64,000 nt of DNA from Spirosoma endbachense (lineage in GTDB: Bacteria > Bacteroidota > Bacteroidia > Cytophagales > Spirosomataceae). Positions 36,964 to 46,573 of this stretch are shown one piece after another. The notes under the pieces were generated by a model. It was not told the DNA's origin, made no database searches, and worked only from the letters and a program-made list of their open reading frames with translations. Made by a program: the position numbers and the translations under genes. Location of the stretch: the NCBI RefSeq assembly GCF_010233585.1, contig NZ_CP045997.1, forward strand, positions 5,399,284 through 5,463,283, read 5' to 3'. How positions within the stretch are numbered: position 1 is the stretch's first letter; every line of letters starts with the position of its first letter.

Positions 36964-37908
36964 TTACACCGTCACAATCAGTTTGCCTTTTGTTTTGCCG
37001 GTCTCAACCAGTGTATGCGCTTCGGGAAGCTGATCGAGCGAAAATGTATCGGATACATGCGATCGTAGAACACCTTTGGCCAACAGGTCGGCAAGCTGAC
37101 GCATGTCATCGCCATTTGATGTTACCCCCTGCCGAAAGCCGTTGATGCTTTTAGCCCGCGCTTTTTCGGTTATAACGGCTTTGTTGCCTACGATACCAAC
37201 AAGAGTACCGCCCGGCCGGATAATGGTCAATGATCGCTCAAACGTATCTCGCCCAATCGGGTCCAGCACAAAATCGATGTCGCTTAGCTCCTCATCGAAC
37301 GTGTGAGTCGTATAGTCGATGTGTTCATTGGCACCCAACCCCAGCACAAAGTCACGATTGACCGCCGATGATGTGCCGATCACGTAGGCTCCCAGGTACT
37401 TCGCCAGTTGTACCGCATAATGCCCAACACCACCCGCAGCCGCATGAATGAGTACCCGATCGCCCGGTTTGATCTTGACTAAATTGACCAGTGACTGCCA
37501 GGCTGTCAAGGCAGCGAGGGTGGCTGCGGCTGCGGATTCATGCGATACATTATCGGGTTTTAGCGCAAGCTGTGAGGCTGGAGCCGCCACATATTCGGCA
37601 TATGCCTGACCGTGGCCGGGAAAATGAACCATACCAAAGACGGCATCTCCCGGTTTGAAATCAGTAGCATCACTGCCGATTTCTGTTATTATCCCCGAAA
37701 TATCCCAGCCTAATACGACTGGCTCACCAGCTTTAGGCGTAAACCAGGGCGGAAGCGGGCGGCTGGCACGAATAAAGGCGTCTACGGGGTTTATGCTGAT
37801 GGCTTTTACCTGAACAAGTACATCGGCAGGAGCCACTGCCGGAACGGGAAGATCGGCCAGAATTAGGTTGTCAACTCCTCCCGGTTCTTTAAGAATTACT
37901 GCTTTCAT
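36964..37908 (-). CDS. NADP-dependent quinone oxidoreductase (MDR family)
   Basis: 314 residues. GroES-like N-terminus (AVILKEPGGVDNLILADLPVP), then the MDR nucleotide-binding domain with DRVLIHAAAGGVGHYAVQLAKYLGAYVIGT. It has no zinc-ligand cluster, so it belongs to the quinone oxidoreductase/enoyl reductase branch of the medium-chain dehydrogenases. It reduces quinones or alpha,beta-unsaturated carbonyls with NADPH. Intact length and single-gene setting. Confidence 0.9.
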   Translation of the reverse strand: MKAVILKEPGGVDNLILADLPVPAVAPADVLVQVKAISINPVDAFIRASRPLPPWFTPKAGEPVVLGWDISGIITEIGSDATDFKPGDAVFGMVHFPGHGQAYAEYVAAPASQLALKPDNVSHESAAAATLAALTAWQSLVNLVKIKPGDRVLIHAAAGGVGHYAVQLAKYLGAYVIGTSSAVNRDFVLGLGANEHIDYTTHTFDEELSDIDFVLDPIGRDTFERSLTIIRPGGTLVGIVGNKAVITEKARAKSINGFRQGVTSNGDDMRQLADLLAKGVLRSHVSDTFSLDQLPEAHTLVETGKTKGKLIVTV

Positions 37909-38297
37909 GTCTAGTTAATTGATTGATTACTGGTATGGTTGGCCGAAATACGATGCTGATGAATCTGGCAACGAGCGTCACCTGAATAAACTATTCAAAA
38001 AATAGGTGGGTTTATGGCGGGAAACAGCCGATTTTCGGTGAGAAAAATCGGATCGCTGAACTGGTATGATGGATTAAAAACTGAGGTACAAACGTTGAAA
38101 TATGAAAAACGTACATCCATAGCGGGCCCCTAAACTGACTCAATCAAAGTATTGTCCGAAGATAATTTATTCGGCAGTTAATAGTTCCGGTTCATGGATC
38201 AATTCTGGGAGTTCAGTGCAGAATTGATTGATACGCGCTCATCTGGTAGCTATTCTTGTTTCTTGATTGCGACGTGTTAACCTCTTTACTGATCACT
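37909..38297. other. Non-coding divergent region with an inverted repeat
   Basis: 389 bases between the divergent oxidoreductase and cupin genes. A 10-bp perfect inverted repeat (38198-38207 with 38219-38228, 11-base spacer) lies about 70 bases before the cupin ATG and could be an operator. No gene is visible. Confidence 0.4.
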
Positions 38298-38849
38298 ATG
38301 GCTTATCAAAATAAACTAGTTCAGAATAAAATAACCGGCCAGAACATCCGGTTTTTGCAGACAGCTGCCGACACGAATGGACAACTGCTGGAGATGGAAT
38401 CGACCTATCGCGCGCACTCAAAAGAGCCAACGGCGCACTATCACCCCTATCAGGAAGAAGATTTCGAAATTCTGGCCGGAGAGCTAACGGTGCAACTGGA
38501 TGGGCAATTGAAAATTCTGAAAAAAGGTGATAAACTGCATGTTCCGGCTAATACCGTACATGCCATGTGGAATGCCTCTAACGGTGAGACCGTTATCAAT
38601 TGGCAGGTAAGGCCAGCCATGGACACCGAGCAACTGCTCGAAACGGCAAATGGGCTCGCCAGCGATGGTAAAGTGAAGGCAACCGGAATGCCACCACTGC
38701 TGCAGACAGCACTCATGGCCAACCATTTTTCGAATGTTTTCAGGATTGCTAAACCACCGTTTGCCGTGCAGAAAATCCTGTTTACGCTCCTGACGCCGTT
38801 TGCCTATCTTGCTGGCTATAAGCCGACCTATAAGAAATACCTCGACTAG
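38298..38849 (+). CDS. Cupin domain protein
   Basis: 183 residues from the ATG at 38298; an upstream in-frame start would add 14 residues without homology. One cupin barrel: TAHYHPYQEEDFEILAGELTVQLDGQ holds the metal-ligand His and Glu, and HVPANTVHAMWNAS is the second motif. The C-terminal ~60 residues form two amphipathic helices and are unlike other cupins. Function is unknown. Confidence 0.82.
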   Translation: MAYQNKLVQNKITGQNIRFLQTAADTNGQLLEMESTYRAHSKEPTAHYHPYQEEDFEILAGELTVQLDGQLKILKKGDKLHVPANTVHAMWNASNGETVINWQVRPAMDTEQLLETANGLASDGKVKATGMPPLLQTALMANHFSNVFRIAKPPFAVQKILFTLLTPFAYLAGYKPTYKKYLD

Positions 38850-39095
38850 CAAGCTTTATTGCCTGAAAATCGGAGAACGTTTCTACAGCGTACAATGGCC
38901 TAACTCTTATTACCCAGTGCCATATACCGGTCGATGGCGAGGTACTTCGGCTGGTCTGGCTGGCTGCTGATGGTGCCGTTTTATGGGTAGAAAGCTACCG
39001 GAAACCGGGGCTACACAGGACTCACAACTTCCGCTAAAATCTATATCTTTACTGGAAAGCGCTGTTGTAGCCGTATTTTCTACACCTCAGTAAGC

Positions 39096-40142
39096 ATGAA
39101 GCCGTTCAACGACACAAAACTGCGAATTTTTGGACCCATCGTACTGTTTGTGTTCGGCACTATCTTTTTCCGACTGAACTGGTATTTTGAACTATCACTT
39201 CCGGATATCATCAAATCAGACCTTATTGCCTTAGCCGCTGGCTTTACCTGCTGGGAAGTAGCCCGGCGGGTTATTATGTCGTTACAACGGCGTTTCCCTG
39301 ATCTGTCTCAAACACAAACACGCTTCAAATGGCTGCTGGCACTGGTTCCGGTATTGGTCAATTTCGCCTGGTTTATTCGATATGTAGCCCAGAATGTGGC
39401 GAATGACAACGTTTGGGAATTGCCTGATTTTGTCAACTATACCTATTCGATTGGGATTCAAATTTTTTATTGTTGTGTTTACATGGTCATTTACGAAGGA
39501 ATTTATAGCCTGCGTAAATGGAAACAGACACATGCAGAGAAGGAGGCCCTCCGAAAAACCGCGTTACAGAGCCAGCTCGAAGAACTAAAAAGCCAGATCA
39601 ATCCCCATTTTCTGTTCAATTCACTCAATTCGCTATCAGCCCTGATTAGCGAAAATCCAGCGCAGGCTGAAACCTTCGTCGATGAGATCAGTAGCGTTTA
39701 TCGGTATTTATTGCGCAATAATGAAGATCGACTCACACCTCTGCGCGATGAACTGGCTTTCATCGAGTCGTATTATCACCTGCTGAAAACCCGTTATGGT
39801 GACGGTATTGACATTTATATGGCTGTCGATCCGCAATATGACGACTATCTGTTGCCACCCCTAACGTTGCAGATGCTGGTGGAAAATGCCGTTAAACACA
39901 ACGTAATTCTGCCGGAATTGCCCTTGCAGATTGACATACGGGTGCAGAATGAACAGCTTATTGTTCAGAATAATTTACAGCGTAAAACAACCAAAGTGGC
40001 TTCAAATCGTATTGGATTAGCGAACATTCTGGCCAAATACAAACTGCTGGGTGAAGATCAGGTATCGATTGAAGACGATGAAGACTATTTTACGGTACGA
40101 TTGCCCTTGCTGCGTGCCCACCAATTGACAGCTACCCCATAA
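39096..40142 (+). CDS. LytS-type sensor histidine kinase (tandem pair A, first)
   Basis: 348 residues. Four N-terminal membrane segments (IFGPIVLFVFGTIFF and others to ~150) with almost no extracellular loop, then a His_kinase core with phospho-acceptor His171 in SQINPHFLFNSLNSLSALI. The N box is MLVENAVKHN. The normal DxGxG lid motif is replaced by NNLQRK, and IGLANI gives the second glycine box. It is followed by a paralog with a TAATG stop/start overlap, so the two are translated together. The only LytTR regulator nearby is convergent, at 41203-42012. Confidence 0.9.
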   Translation: MKPFNDTKLRIFGPIVLFVFGTIFFRLNWYFELSLPDIIKSDLIALAAGFTCWEVARRVIMSLQRRFPDLSQTQTRFKWLLALVPVLVNFAWFIRYVAQNVANDNVWELPDFVNYTYSIGIQIFYCCVYMVIYEGIYSLRKWKQTHAEKEALRKTALQSQLEELKSQINPHFLFNSLNSLSALISENPAQAETFVDEISSVYRYLLRNNEDRLTPLRDELAFIESYYHLLKTRYGDGIDIYMAVDPQYDDYLLPPLTLQMLVENAVKHNVILPELPLQIDIRVQNEQLIVQNNLQRKTTKVASNRIGLANILAKYKLLGEDQVSIEDDEDYFTVRLPLLRAHQLTATP

Positions 40143-41191
40143 TGAATACATCCTTCAACGATAGTAAACTCCGTATTTGGGGCCCCGTTGGGTTGTTTGC
40201 GTTCGTTGCGCTATTTTTTCGGCTGGACTGGTACCTTAAGTTGCCCATTCGAACTCTCCTGATCAATGATCTGATTGGATTATCGATCGGGCTACTATGG
40301 TGGCAACTGGCGCGGTGGGTTGTTTTGCAGCTTCAGGCTCATTATCCCGGCCTGCACAATAGCCGGAAACGCCTGCTCTGGTTGCTGATACTGCTGCCTG
40401 TTATGGCGAATCTGGCCTGGTTTATACGGCAGACTACGCGCTTCGTGCTCGATGGGAATATCTGGTATTTTTCGAAACTGATTGAATACTCGAGGGCCGT
40501 TGGCATGCAGTTTTTTTACCACTGCGTTTATTTTGTGATTTACGAAGGCGCTTATGTGCTCAAAGAATGGCGAAAAGCGCAGGTCGAGAAAGACGAACTA
40601 ACAAAACGGAACCTCCAGAGCCAGTTGGTTTCGCTGAAAAATCAGGTGAGCCCTCATTTCCTGTTCAACAGCCTTAATTCCATTTCGTCGCTGATTGCCG
40701 AAAATCCCCATCAGGCCGAAGCCTTCGTGGATGAACTGGCGAGCGTGTATCGGTATCTGTTGCAGGCGGGTGAACGCGAGCTGACTACGCTGCGCAACGA
40801 ACTGACCTTTATAGAGTCGTATTCGTATCTGCTCAAGATGCGATATGGGGCGGGGCTTGAGTTAACGATTTCAGTCGACCCGGCTTACTATCAGTACTTA
40901 ATGCCACCGCTTACGTTGCAACTGCTTCTCGAAAACGCCCTTAAACACAACGCCTTTCTGCCCGATCGGCCCTTGCAGATCACAATTCGTACGATTCAGG
41001 GCAATAAGCTGGTCGTCGAAAACACAATCCAGCGTAAGCGTGTGCGGGTAGAAACGGCAGGCGCCGGATTGTCGAATATGGCCACTAAATACCAGGTACT
41101 CGATCAGCCAACGCCAACCATCGAAGAACTGGACGATTGTTTTCGGGTAACCCTGCCGCTTTTGGTCGACCACGGATCACTCGTCCATTAA
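40142..41191 (+). CDS. LytS-type sensor histidine kinase (tandem pair A, second)
   Basis: 349 residues, clearly paralogous to the preceding gene: NDSKLRIWGPVGLFAFVAL opens the same four-segment membrane domain. Phospho-acceptor His172 lies in NQVSPHFLFNSLNSISSLI. The N box is LLENALKHN; the lid is NTIQRK and GAGLSNM. The start overlaps the previous stop by one base. The two may form a heterodimer, as tandem LytS-type kinases can. It converges on the LytTR regulator with an 11-base gap. Confidence 0.9.
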   Translation: MNTSFNDSKLRIWGPVGLFAFVALFFRLDWYLKLPIRTLLINDLIGLSIGLLWWQLARWVVLQLQAHYPGLHNSRKRLLWLLILLPVMANLAWFIRQTTRFVLDGNIWYFSKLIEYSRAVGMQFFYHCVYFVIYEGAYVLKEWRKAQVEKDELTKRNLQSQLVSLKNQVSPHFLFNSLNSISSLIAENPHQAEAFVDELASVYRYLLQAGERELTTLRNELTFIESYSYLLKMRYGAGLELTISVDPAYYQYLMPPLTLQLLLENALKHNAFLPDRPLQITIRTIQGNKLVVENTIQRKRVRVETAGAGLSNMATKYQVLDQPTPTIEELDDCFRVTLPLLVDHGSLVH

Positions 41192-41202
41192 GTAGAACGT
41201 AG

Positions 41203-42012
41203 TTATTTTCCCATCCACTTTTTGAAATCGGTTGCCCGTTCGCGGCTTACCAGAACCTCTTCGTCGGTAGCCGGTTTGAGTATAAGTTTGAGCTTATTGT
41301 TGAAGTAGGGGTGGATCTGCTGGACCGTATTGATCTGAACTATAAACTGGCGATTAGCCCGGAAAAACTGTGCTGGATCAAGCATTTTTTCCAGCTCATC
41401 AAGTGGATAATCCAGTGAATATTTCTGGTTTGCGTGCGTACGAAATAAGCTGACGCCTTCTTCCGAATAAAAATAGGCAATGTCGCTAACTTCAATTGGT
41501 ACCCACTGCTGCCGGTGTTTTACCAGAAATCGACGGCGGTAATCGGTAGGCTGGATTTGCTGCCGAAGCTGTTGAACCAGCGCGTCGATATCCATTACGC
41601 CCACATCACTGGTTTTAGGTTCAATCGTGTCGCCGTTATCGGCAACCGTACGCTTATATTTGGCCAGACTGGCCTCCAGTTCGTGCCGTTTGATGGGTTT
41701 CAATAAATAGTCGATACTATTGACTTTGAAAGCCCTGAGCGCGTATTCGTCGTAGGAAGTTGTAAAAATAACCGGCGCACCAACGGTTGTTTGCTCGAAG
41801 ATTTCGAAGCTTTGTCCGTCGGCCAGTTCGATGTCCATTAGAATTAAGTCGGGCGCGGATGGCTGACCGGGGCCATTGGCGTTGAGCCAGGCAACCGACG
41901 ATCGTACACTGGCTGCGGTGCCAACGATCTGAATGGTTGGGTCTACATCCAGCAAAAGCTTGGATAGTTTCCGGACGGCTAATTCTTCATCTTCAATTAA
42001 AAATACGTTCAT
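41203..42012 (-). CDS. LytTR family response regulator of the kinase cluster
   Basis: 269 residues. The receiver domain has FLIEDEE, phospho-acceptor Asp60 in LILMDIELADG and LLKPIK. The LytTR domain (~165-265) has WVPIEVSDIAYFYSEEGVSLF and FFRANRQFIVQINTV. The linker is about 50 residues, longer than in the other LytTR regulators of this window. It is the only intact regulator in the 39-50 kb kinase cluster and lies between the two tandem kinase pairs. On neighbourhood it is the likely output of several of them; which kinase phosphorylates it cannot be read from sequence. Confidence 0.9.
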   Translation of the reverse strand: MNVFLIEDEELAVRKLSKLLLDVDPTIQIVGTAASVRSSVAWLNANGPGQPSAPDLILMDIELADGQSFEIFEQTTVGAPVIFTTSYDEYALRAFKVNSIDYLLKPIKRHELEASLAKYKRTVADNGDTIEPKTSDVGVMDIDALVQQLRQQIQPTDYRRRFLVKHRQQWVPIEVSDIAYFYSEEGVSLFRTHANQKYSLDYPLDELEKMLDPAQFFRANRQFIVQINTVQQIHPYFNNKLKLILKPATDEEVLVSRERATDFKKWMGK

Positions 42013-42172
42013 AGGGTCGCTACCCGGAGGGTGAGGTTAAGTTTCTGGCCTGGTTATGTTACAAAATGATAAAAGAAGCACTATTTATCCAAAATTATCT
42101 TGTTTGAACTGATATAAGTGAGCCATGAAACGGTGCTTTCTGGGTATGAAACCGCGTATTTCCGGGGTAGAA

Positions 42173-43213
42173 TTACTCAGAATTGGCCAGTAATGGCAAG
42201 GTTACACTAAAAGTCTGATCATTTTCCTGAATGCTTACCGAACCCTGGCCAAGCAGTTGATATTTAGTGGTTATGTTGGATAAGCCGACCCGGTTTGATG
42301 GCACCCGGACATTTTTTCGCTGCACATTATTTTGTACTTCCAGCCTTCCATCCGGCGTTGTGCCGATGCGAATCGTGAGCGGTTGCTGGGGAAGAATGAT
42401 ATTATGCTTCACCACGTTTTCAATCAGAATTTGAAGCGTTAATGGAGGAAGCAGATGATCGGCTAAGGCCGGATCAATAGCGAGCCTGAGCTGAATACCG
42501 TCGCCATAACGTGTATTGAGGAGGTGAAAATACGATTGAGCGAACTGAATTTCCTGACTTAGCGTAGCGAGTTCGGTCTCATTACTTCGGAGCAGATAGC
42601 GATACACACTGCTCATTTCTTCCACAAATCGTTCGGCCTGATCGGGGTCATCTTCAATCAGCGACGATAACGAATTGAGCGAATTGAATAAAAAATGGGG
42701 GTTGATCTGGCTTTTTAATCCATCGAGCTGGCTTTGCAGATTAGCCTTTTTGAGCTGTTCGGTTTCAATGAGCGTTTGTTCCCAGTGCGTAAAAGCAAAA
42801 ACACCTTCATAAACCGTAATGACCATAACAACCACCAGGAGGTCATAGGTATAAGCCCACCCCAACCAGCCCGGATAAACAGGAAATGCTGGTGAGGCAA
42901 CCACTTTATATAATCCATAAATAACCGATATGGTCAGGCATGATTGAAGACCGGTTAGAATAAACATAAAAAGAATGCGCCGGGGAGTCTGCTGAGGGTG
43001 CGGAAAATGCTGATTGATATAAATGGAAATAGCATTGTTCGCCAGCCAGTTGCCATAAGAAAGCAGACCTGCCGATAGGGTAGCAAATCCGAAAATCTGC
43101 CAGTTTTGCCAGTATACATTTCTCAGCAGAATCCAGTTCAGAATAAACACAAAAACGGGCAATACGATCAACTGCAATGTACTGTCCTGTTCTGTGTAGC
43201 TGAATCGTTTCAT
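42173..43213 (-). CDS. LytS-type sensor histidine kinase (tandem pair B, second)
   Basis: 346 residues from the ATG at 43211-43213; a longer frame would overlap the upstream kinase gene. Four membrane segments (LQLIVLPVFVFILNWILL through VVMVITVYEGVFAF), then phospho-acceptor His173 in SQINPHFLFNSLNSLSSLI. The N box is LIENVVKHN, and the lid is NNVQRK with VGLSNI. It starts 4 bases after the stop of the upstream paralog, so the two are co-translated. The LytTR gene upstream on the same strand is separated by 160 bases and is transcribed after it. Confidence 0.9.
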   Translation of the reverse strand: MKRFSYTEQDSTLQLIVLPVFVFILNWILLRNVYWQNWQIFGFATLSAGLLSYGNWLANNAISIYINQHFPHPQQTPRRILFMFILTGLQSCLTISVIYGLYKVVASPAFPVYPGWLGWAYTYDLLVVVMVITVYEGVFAFTHWEQTLIETEQLKKANLQSQLDGLKSQINPHFLFNSLNSLSSLIEDDPDQAERFVEEMSSVYRYLLRSNETELATLSQEIQFAQSYFHLLNTRYGDGIQLRLAIDPALADHLLPPLTLQILIENVVKHNIILPQQPLTIRIGTTPDGRLEVQNNVQRKNVRVPSNRVGLSNITTKYQLLGQGSVSIQENDQTFSVTLPLLANSE

Positions 43214-43217
43214 CCGA

Positions 43218-44306
43218 CTACTGGGTTTCAGCGACAAAATTCTCCTGGGTCTGCGACGTACGGACCAGCGGAATCTGAACCGTAAACAGGTGGCTGTCGT
43301 CTTCAATAACAGGTCGGGGTAGCCCCAGGGTTTCGAAGCGGGTAGCCAGCATACTTAGCCCGCCCGGTTGCGTTGACACCGTCAGTTTCTTGCGCTGAAT
43401 ACCATTACTAATTTCCAGGCTGCCGTCTTTAGTCGTTAGGATACGAATTGTCAATGGCTGTTCAGGTAAGAGCAGGTTGTGGCGGAGGGCGTTTTCAATG
43501 AGTGTCTGGATGGTGAGCGGAGGGAGCCACCGATCCGAAAACTGATTATCGACCCGGATGTCCCAGTGGATAGTTGTTCCGAAGCGTGTATCGAGCAGAT
43601 AACGATAGGCTGTAAAAAATGTCATCTCATCGCAGAGTGTTACAATGGGGCGTTGTCCGGCCTGAAGCAGGTACCGATAAACGCTCGATAACTCATCCAG
43701 AAACGCACAGGCTCTCGTTCTGTCTTCGGCAATGAGCGCCGATAGCGAATTGAGCGAGTTGAACAGGAAATGGGGATTCACCTGATTTTTCAGCCGATCA
43801 TATTGTTGTTGCAGGCCTACTTTTTTCAGCGCTTCAGCTTCCTGTAACGCTTCGCGGTATTTCTGGAGGTAATAGATGACCTCATAGATAGTCCCAACAA
43901 TGAGCACCCAAACCAGGCTGACGGCTATAAATTTACCGTATACCTCACCCGTAGCGGGAATACTGCTGAGCCCGGTTGCACCTGAGAGCCAGACAATCAT
44001 GGCCTGCATACTGGCCGTGATCACCAGATAGCCGCCAAACGTAATAAATACTCGTTTACGGGTTTGTTTAATGTCAGAATATCGCCGACGGATGTACATC
44101 AGCCATTGCAGGGTCACATGCCACATGAGCGAAGCATAGCCGATGCCAACAAGCGACCAGCCTACGTAGAGCCGCAGGTTGTAGTAGCCCTCCCTTAAAA
44201 AGAGGAGATTAGCCAGTAGTACCGCCAGCGGAATAACAATCCAGCGGAGCCATTTGTCGTTAGGATGTTCCAAGAGCGATTTTGGTTGAACAAAACGGGG
44301 AATCAC
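43218..44306 (-). CDS. LytS-type sensor histidine kinase (tandem pair B, first)
   Basis: 362 residues beginning at a GTG (44304-44306); no ATG lies before the first membrane segment. Four membrane segments, then phospho-acceptor His179 in NQVNPHFLFNSLNSLSALI. The core is more diverged than its neighbours: N box LIENALRHN, lid NGIQRK, and GGLSML in place of GLxNI. Whether it still binds ATP well is unclear; it may serve as a regulatory partner of the next kinase. Confidence 0.86.
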   Translation of the reverse strand: MIPRFVQPKSLLEHPNDKWLRWIVIPLAVLLANLLFLREGYYNLRLYVGWSLVGIGYASLMWHVTLQWLMYIRRRYSDIKQTRKRVFITFGGYLVITASMQAMIVWLSGATGLSSIPATGEVYGKFIAVSLVWVLIVGTIYEVIYYLQKYREALQEAEALKKVGLQQQYDRLKNQVNPHFLFNSLNSLSALIAEDRTRACAFLDELSSVYRYLLQAGQRPIVTLCDEMTFFTAYRYLLDTRFGTTIHWDIRVDNQFSDRWLPPLTIQTLIENALRHNLLLPEQPLTIRILTTKDGSLEISNGIQRKKLTVSTQPGGLSMLATRFETLGLPRPVIEDDSHLFTVQIPLVRTSQTQENFVAETQ

Positions 44307-44381
44307 GATTCAGGTAAAATTAATGATTTTTCGATCTCACAGGTAGTCAACCGCTTATGGGTTGGTGATGTAAAAATAAAA

Positions 44382-44413
44382 GCCCACTCACCTTCCGAAA
44401 ATGGTGAGCGGGC
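44382..44413 (-). terminator. Terminator of the unknown exported protein gene
   Basis: Stem of about 11 bp (44382-44392 with 44403-44413, one C/A mismatch). It is followed on the minus strand by TTTTATTTTT. It lies 135 bases after the stop of the minus-strand gene 44548-45477. Confidence 0.75.
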
Positions 44414-44547
44414 TCATGTGACAAATTCAGCTGATGAAACGGTATTTTAGGTAATGGATTGGCGAAGTATCCCGGAATGAGTTAATGAATCGAGCGCTTC
44501 AGTTGCTATTTCTTGATACTTACGCGCTGTGGCCTGTTTGTGTTAAC

Positions 44548-45477
44548 TTAGTGGAGGTCGGCCAGCCACTGTTGCGCAAACGAACGAGCTTCTGCAACTG
44601 GCTCTTTGCCTAGTCGATACAGAAATTTCCATTCGGCTGGTTTGCGCTGGTAGAGTGGGTTGGCAAACTCCTGTTTAGACCCCATCGGCACGAGTCTAGC
44701 TTCAAAATCAACCGAATTGCTGAGTTCGATAAAATCCTGTAGCCGCTTTTTTAGTAAGGGTTTAAAGTCAGCGTGGGCGTCAAATTCGGCTTTTTGTTGA
44801 CGATATCGGGCAATACCTTCCCGGTTGGCCTCCGAATCGTTGGCCGGTTTGGCCATATTGCCCCGTGCCTGTTGTTTGATATAGGCTAAATACTGCTTTT
44901 TGAAGTCGGCCGCTGGGAGCGATAGCATCTTTTTGAGGTCAGAAATATAGCGTGCCCGCTCTGTACGCTCATCGCCGGTGAGTGAGGCTAACTTCCGTTC
45001 TTCATCCGGCAATTGCGAGCGGATAGCCATTTGCAGCATAGCCGGGTCAAGTTGAGCAAAGGCCTGATCCATGTTTGCCAATTGCCCTTCTGCGGCCACT
45101 TTTCCGGCATCGTGCTCCTGTTTTTTCTTTGCCAGATTTTCGGGGCTGTAAGTATCGTTGTATGGGTACTCCTGCTTCAGATCCTGAAGCCATTCCTGCC
45201 GGAAAACAGATGATTCAACGTACGTCCGAACGGTTTTGCCTAACGTCCGGACTGTGGCCGCCCTCGACGATTCGGGTAGTCGGCGGGCCATGGTACGAAT
45301 CGTTGAGGTGCTGTTGAAAAAGAACCATTTGGGTTCCTTCAGATTGAGCAGTACGTCTTGTTGGAGTTTACCCAGACCAATGCCCAGATCGGCCAGTACA
45401 TCGCTGGAACGGGCGGCTATCAGCCAGTAGCTAGCTGTAAGCAGTGCCAGTAAAAAGAGTTGTTTAACGGGTTTCAT
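44548..45477 (-). CDS. Exported helical protein of unknown function
   Basis: 309 residues from the ATG at 45475-45477, chosen because it opens on a signal sequence (MKPVKQLFLLALLTASYWLI); a longer frame adds 20 residues without signal character. The mature protein is charged and mostly helical, with many Lys/Glu/Gln heptads, such as LAKKKQEHDAGKVAAEGQLANM and LKKRLQDFIELSN. I do not recognise the family, and no catalytic motif is visible. It sits between kinase genes of the 39-50 kb cluster and has its own terminator. Confidence 0.6.
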   Translation of the reverse strand: MKPVKQLFLLALLTASYWLIAARSSDVLADLGIGLGKLQQDVLLNLKEPKWFFFNSTSTIRTMARRLPESSRAATVRTLGKTVRTYVESSVFRQEWLQDLKQEYPYNDTYSPENLAKKKQEHDAGKVAAEGQLANMDQAFAQLDPAMLQMAIRSQLPDEERKLASLTGDERTERARYISDLKKMLSLPAADFKKQYLAYIKQQARGNMAKPANDSEANREGIARYRQQKAEFDAHADFKPLLKKRLQDFIELSNSVDFEARLVPMGSKQEFANPLYQRKPAEWKFLYRLGKEPVAEARSFAQQWLADLH

Positions 45478-45601
45478 GATATTGGTTATAAAAAGAGGAA
45501 GGAGTTGATGCTGACAAAGTTGGCAGAGCGTTCGCACTTACAGAAGTGTGACTGAAACCAAGTGCAACAAACGAATGGTCAACCGTAGTATTTTGTCGTT
45601 G

Positions 45602-45653
45602 AAATGAATCGCGGGGTAAGTGGATATGAGCCGGTTTACCCCGCAATTCATTT
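45602..45653 (-). terminator. Hairpin after the VOC gene
   Basis: 18-bp stem with one mismatch (45602-45619 with 45636-45653), 8 bases past the VOC stop on the minus strand. No long T run follows. Confidence 0.6.
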
Positions 45654-45660
45654 CCTGTAA

Positions 45661-46353
45661 CTACCCAATGGCTGAACCAATTGGTGCCTGATTTATCTGA
45701 TAGCTAAACAACGTTTGTATGTCTCCGTTAGGCTCTGTCTCGAATACTATCCGGCAGTAAGACAGGCCCGCTGGTGTATTGGTAAATAGCCAGTTGCGGC
45801 CTACCTGCGAGAGAATAAACAACCCATTATCATCGCCGAGTGCGTTGAAATCGGGCATGGGCGTTGAGCGACTGAATTGCGTTACGCCAAACTGTTGTTT
45901 GAGCTGGCGGGTCGTATAAGCCACGTTCTCGGTTACAATGCCTATTTCGCTGATGCCCTGAAACAAATCGCCGATGGTCAGGTTCGGATTGTCGAGTAAC
46001 AGTTCGTTTCGACCGATAAATTCGAGCAGATTGCCGTTGTTATCGTAGAAGTAACAGGCTCTGGCGTTCCAGTTGGGGAAATCGGCAATCGTTTGATTAA
46101 CAGCCTGTGTGTCCAGATAATCGAGTTGATAGCAATGCATGCATACTTCCAGAGTACCCGCTGGAACGTTGATGGCAAAGTGATAAGGAGCCACCGGAAT
46201 GGTTACCGCCCTGAATGTCAGACGTGTCCAGCCCAATTGCAGTGTGATGTAGTCCGCTGATTCGGCCAGAATATCCAGCCCTAATTGCTGCGTGTAGAAT
46301 CGCCGGGTCCCTGCCGGATCGGCTGTATAAAGTTCAATATCAAGGAATTTCAT
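45661..46353 (-). CDS. VOC family protein (glyoxalase fold)
   Basis: 230 residues. The N-terminal half opens FLDIELYTADPAGTRRFYTQQLGLDILAES, a VOC module, and NNGNLLEFIGRNEL follows around 115, where the fold keeps its metal-ligand Glu. The C-terminal half (EIGIVTENVAYTTRQLKQQFGV) is a second, weaker VOC-like module. Such proteins include glyoxalases, dioxygenases and antibiotic-binding proteins; the function here is unknown. It is divergent from the 7TM-type kinase downstream. Confidence 0.8.
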   Translation of the reverse strand: MKFLDIELYTADPAGTRRFYTQQLGLDILAESADYITLQLGWTRLTFRAVTIPVAPYHFAINVPAGTLEVCMHCYQLDYLDTQAVNQTIADFPNWNARACYFYDNNGNLLEFIGRNELLLDNPNLTIGDLFQGISEIGIVTENVAYTTRQLKQQFGVTQFSRSTPMPDFNALGDDNGLFILSQVGRNWLFTNTPAGLSYCRIVFETEPNGDIQTLFSYQINQAPIGSAIG

Positions 46354-46573
46354 GGCCTGGGAGATAGACTACTACCTGCTTTCTGTTGTTTACTGCCCCA
46401 AAAATGGTTGATAAGCGGTTGGTAAATCAAGAGTCTGATTCCTGAAACGGAAAAAGATGGGCATGAACCGTTTTTGCATCATTCTACCGACTACTAAACC
46501 AATTGATTGAAGCATCTGTATTTTTTTGTACATTCGTTCTTGCTTTTGGGCAATCATAAGGAAGACACCGTCA

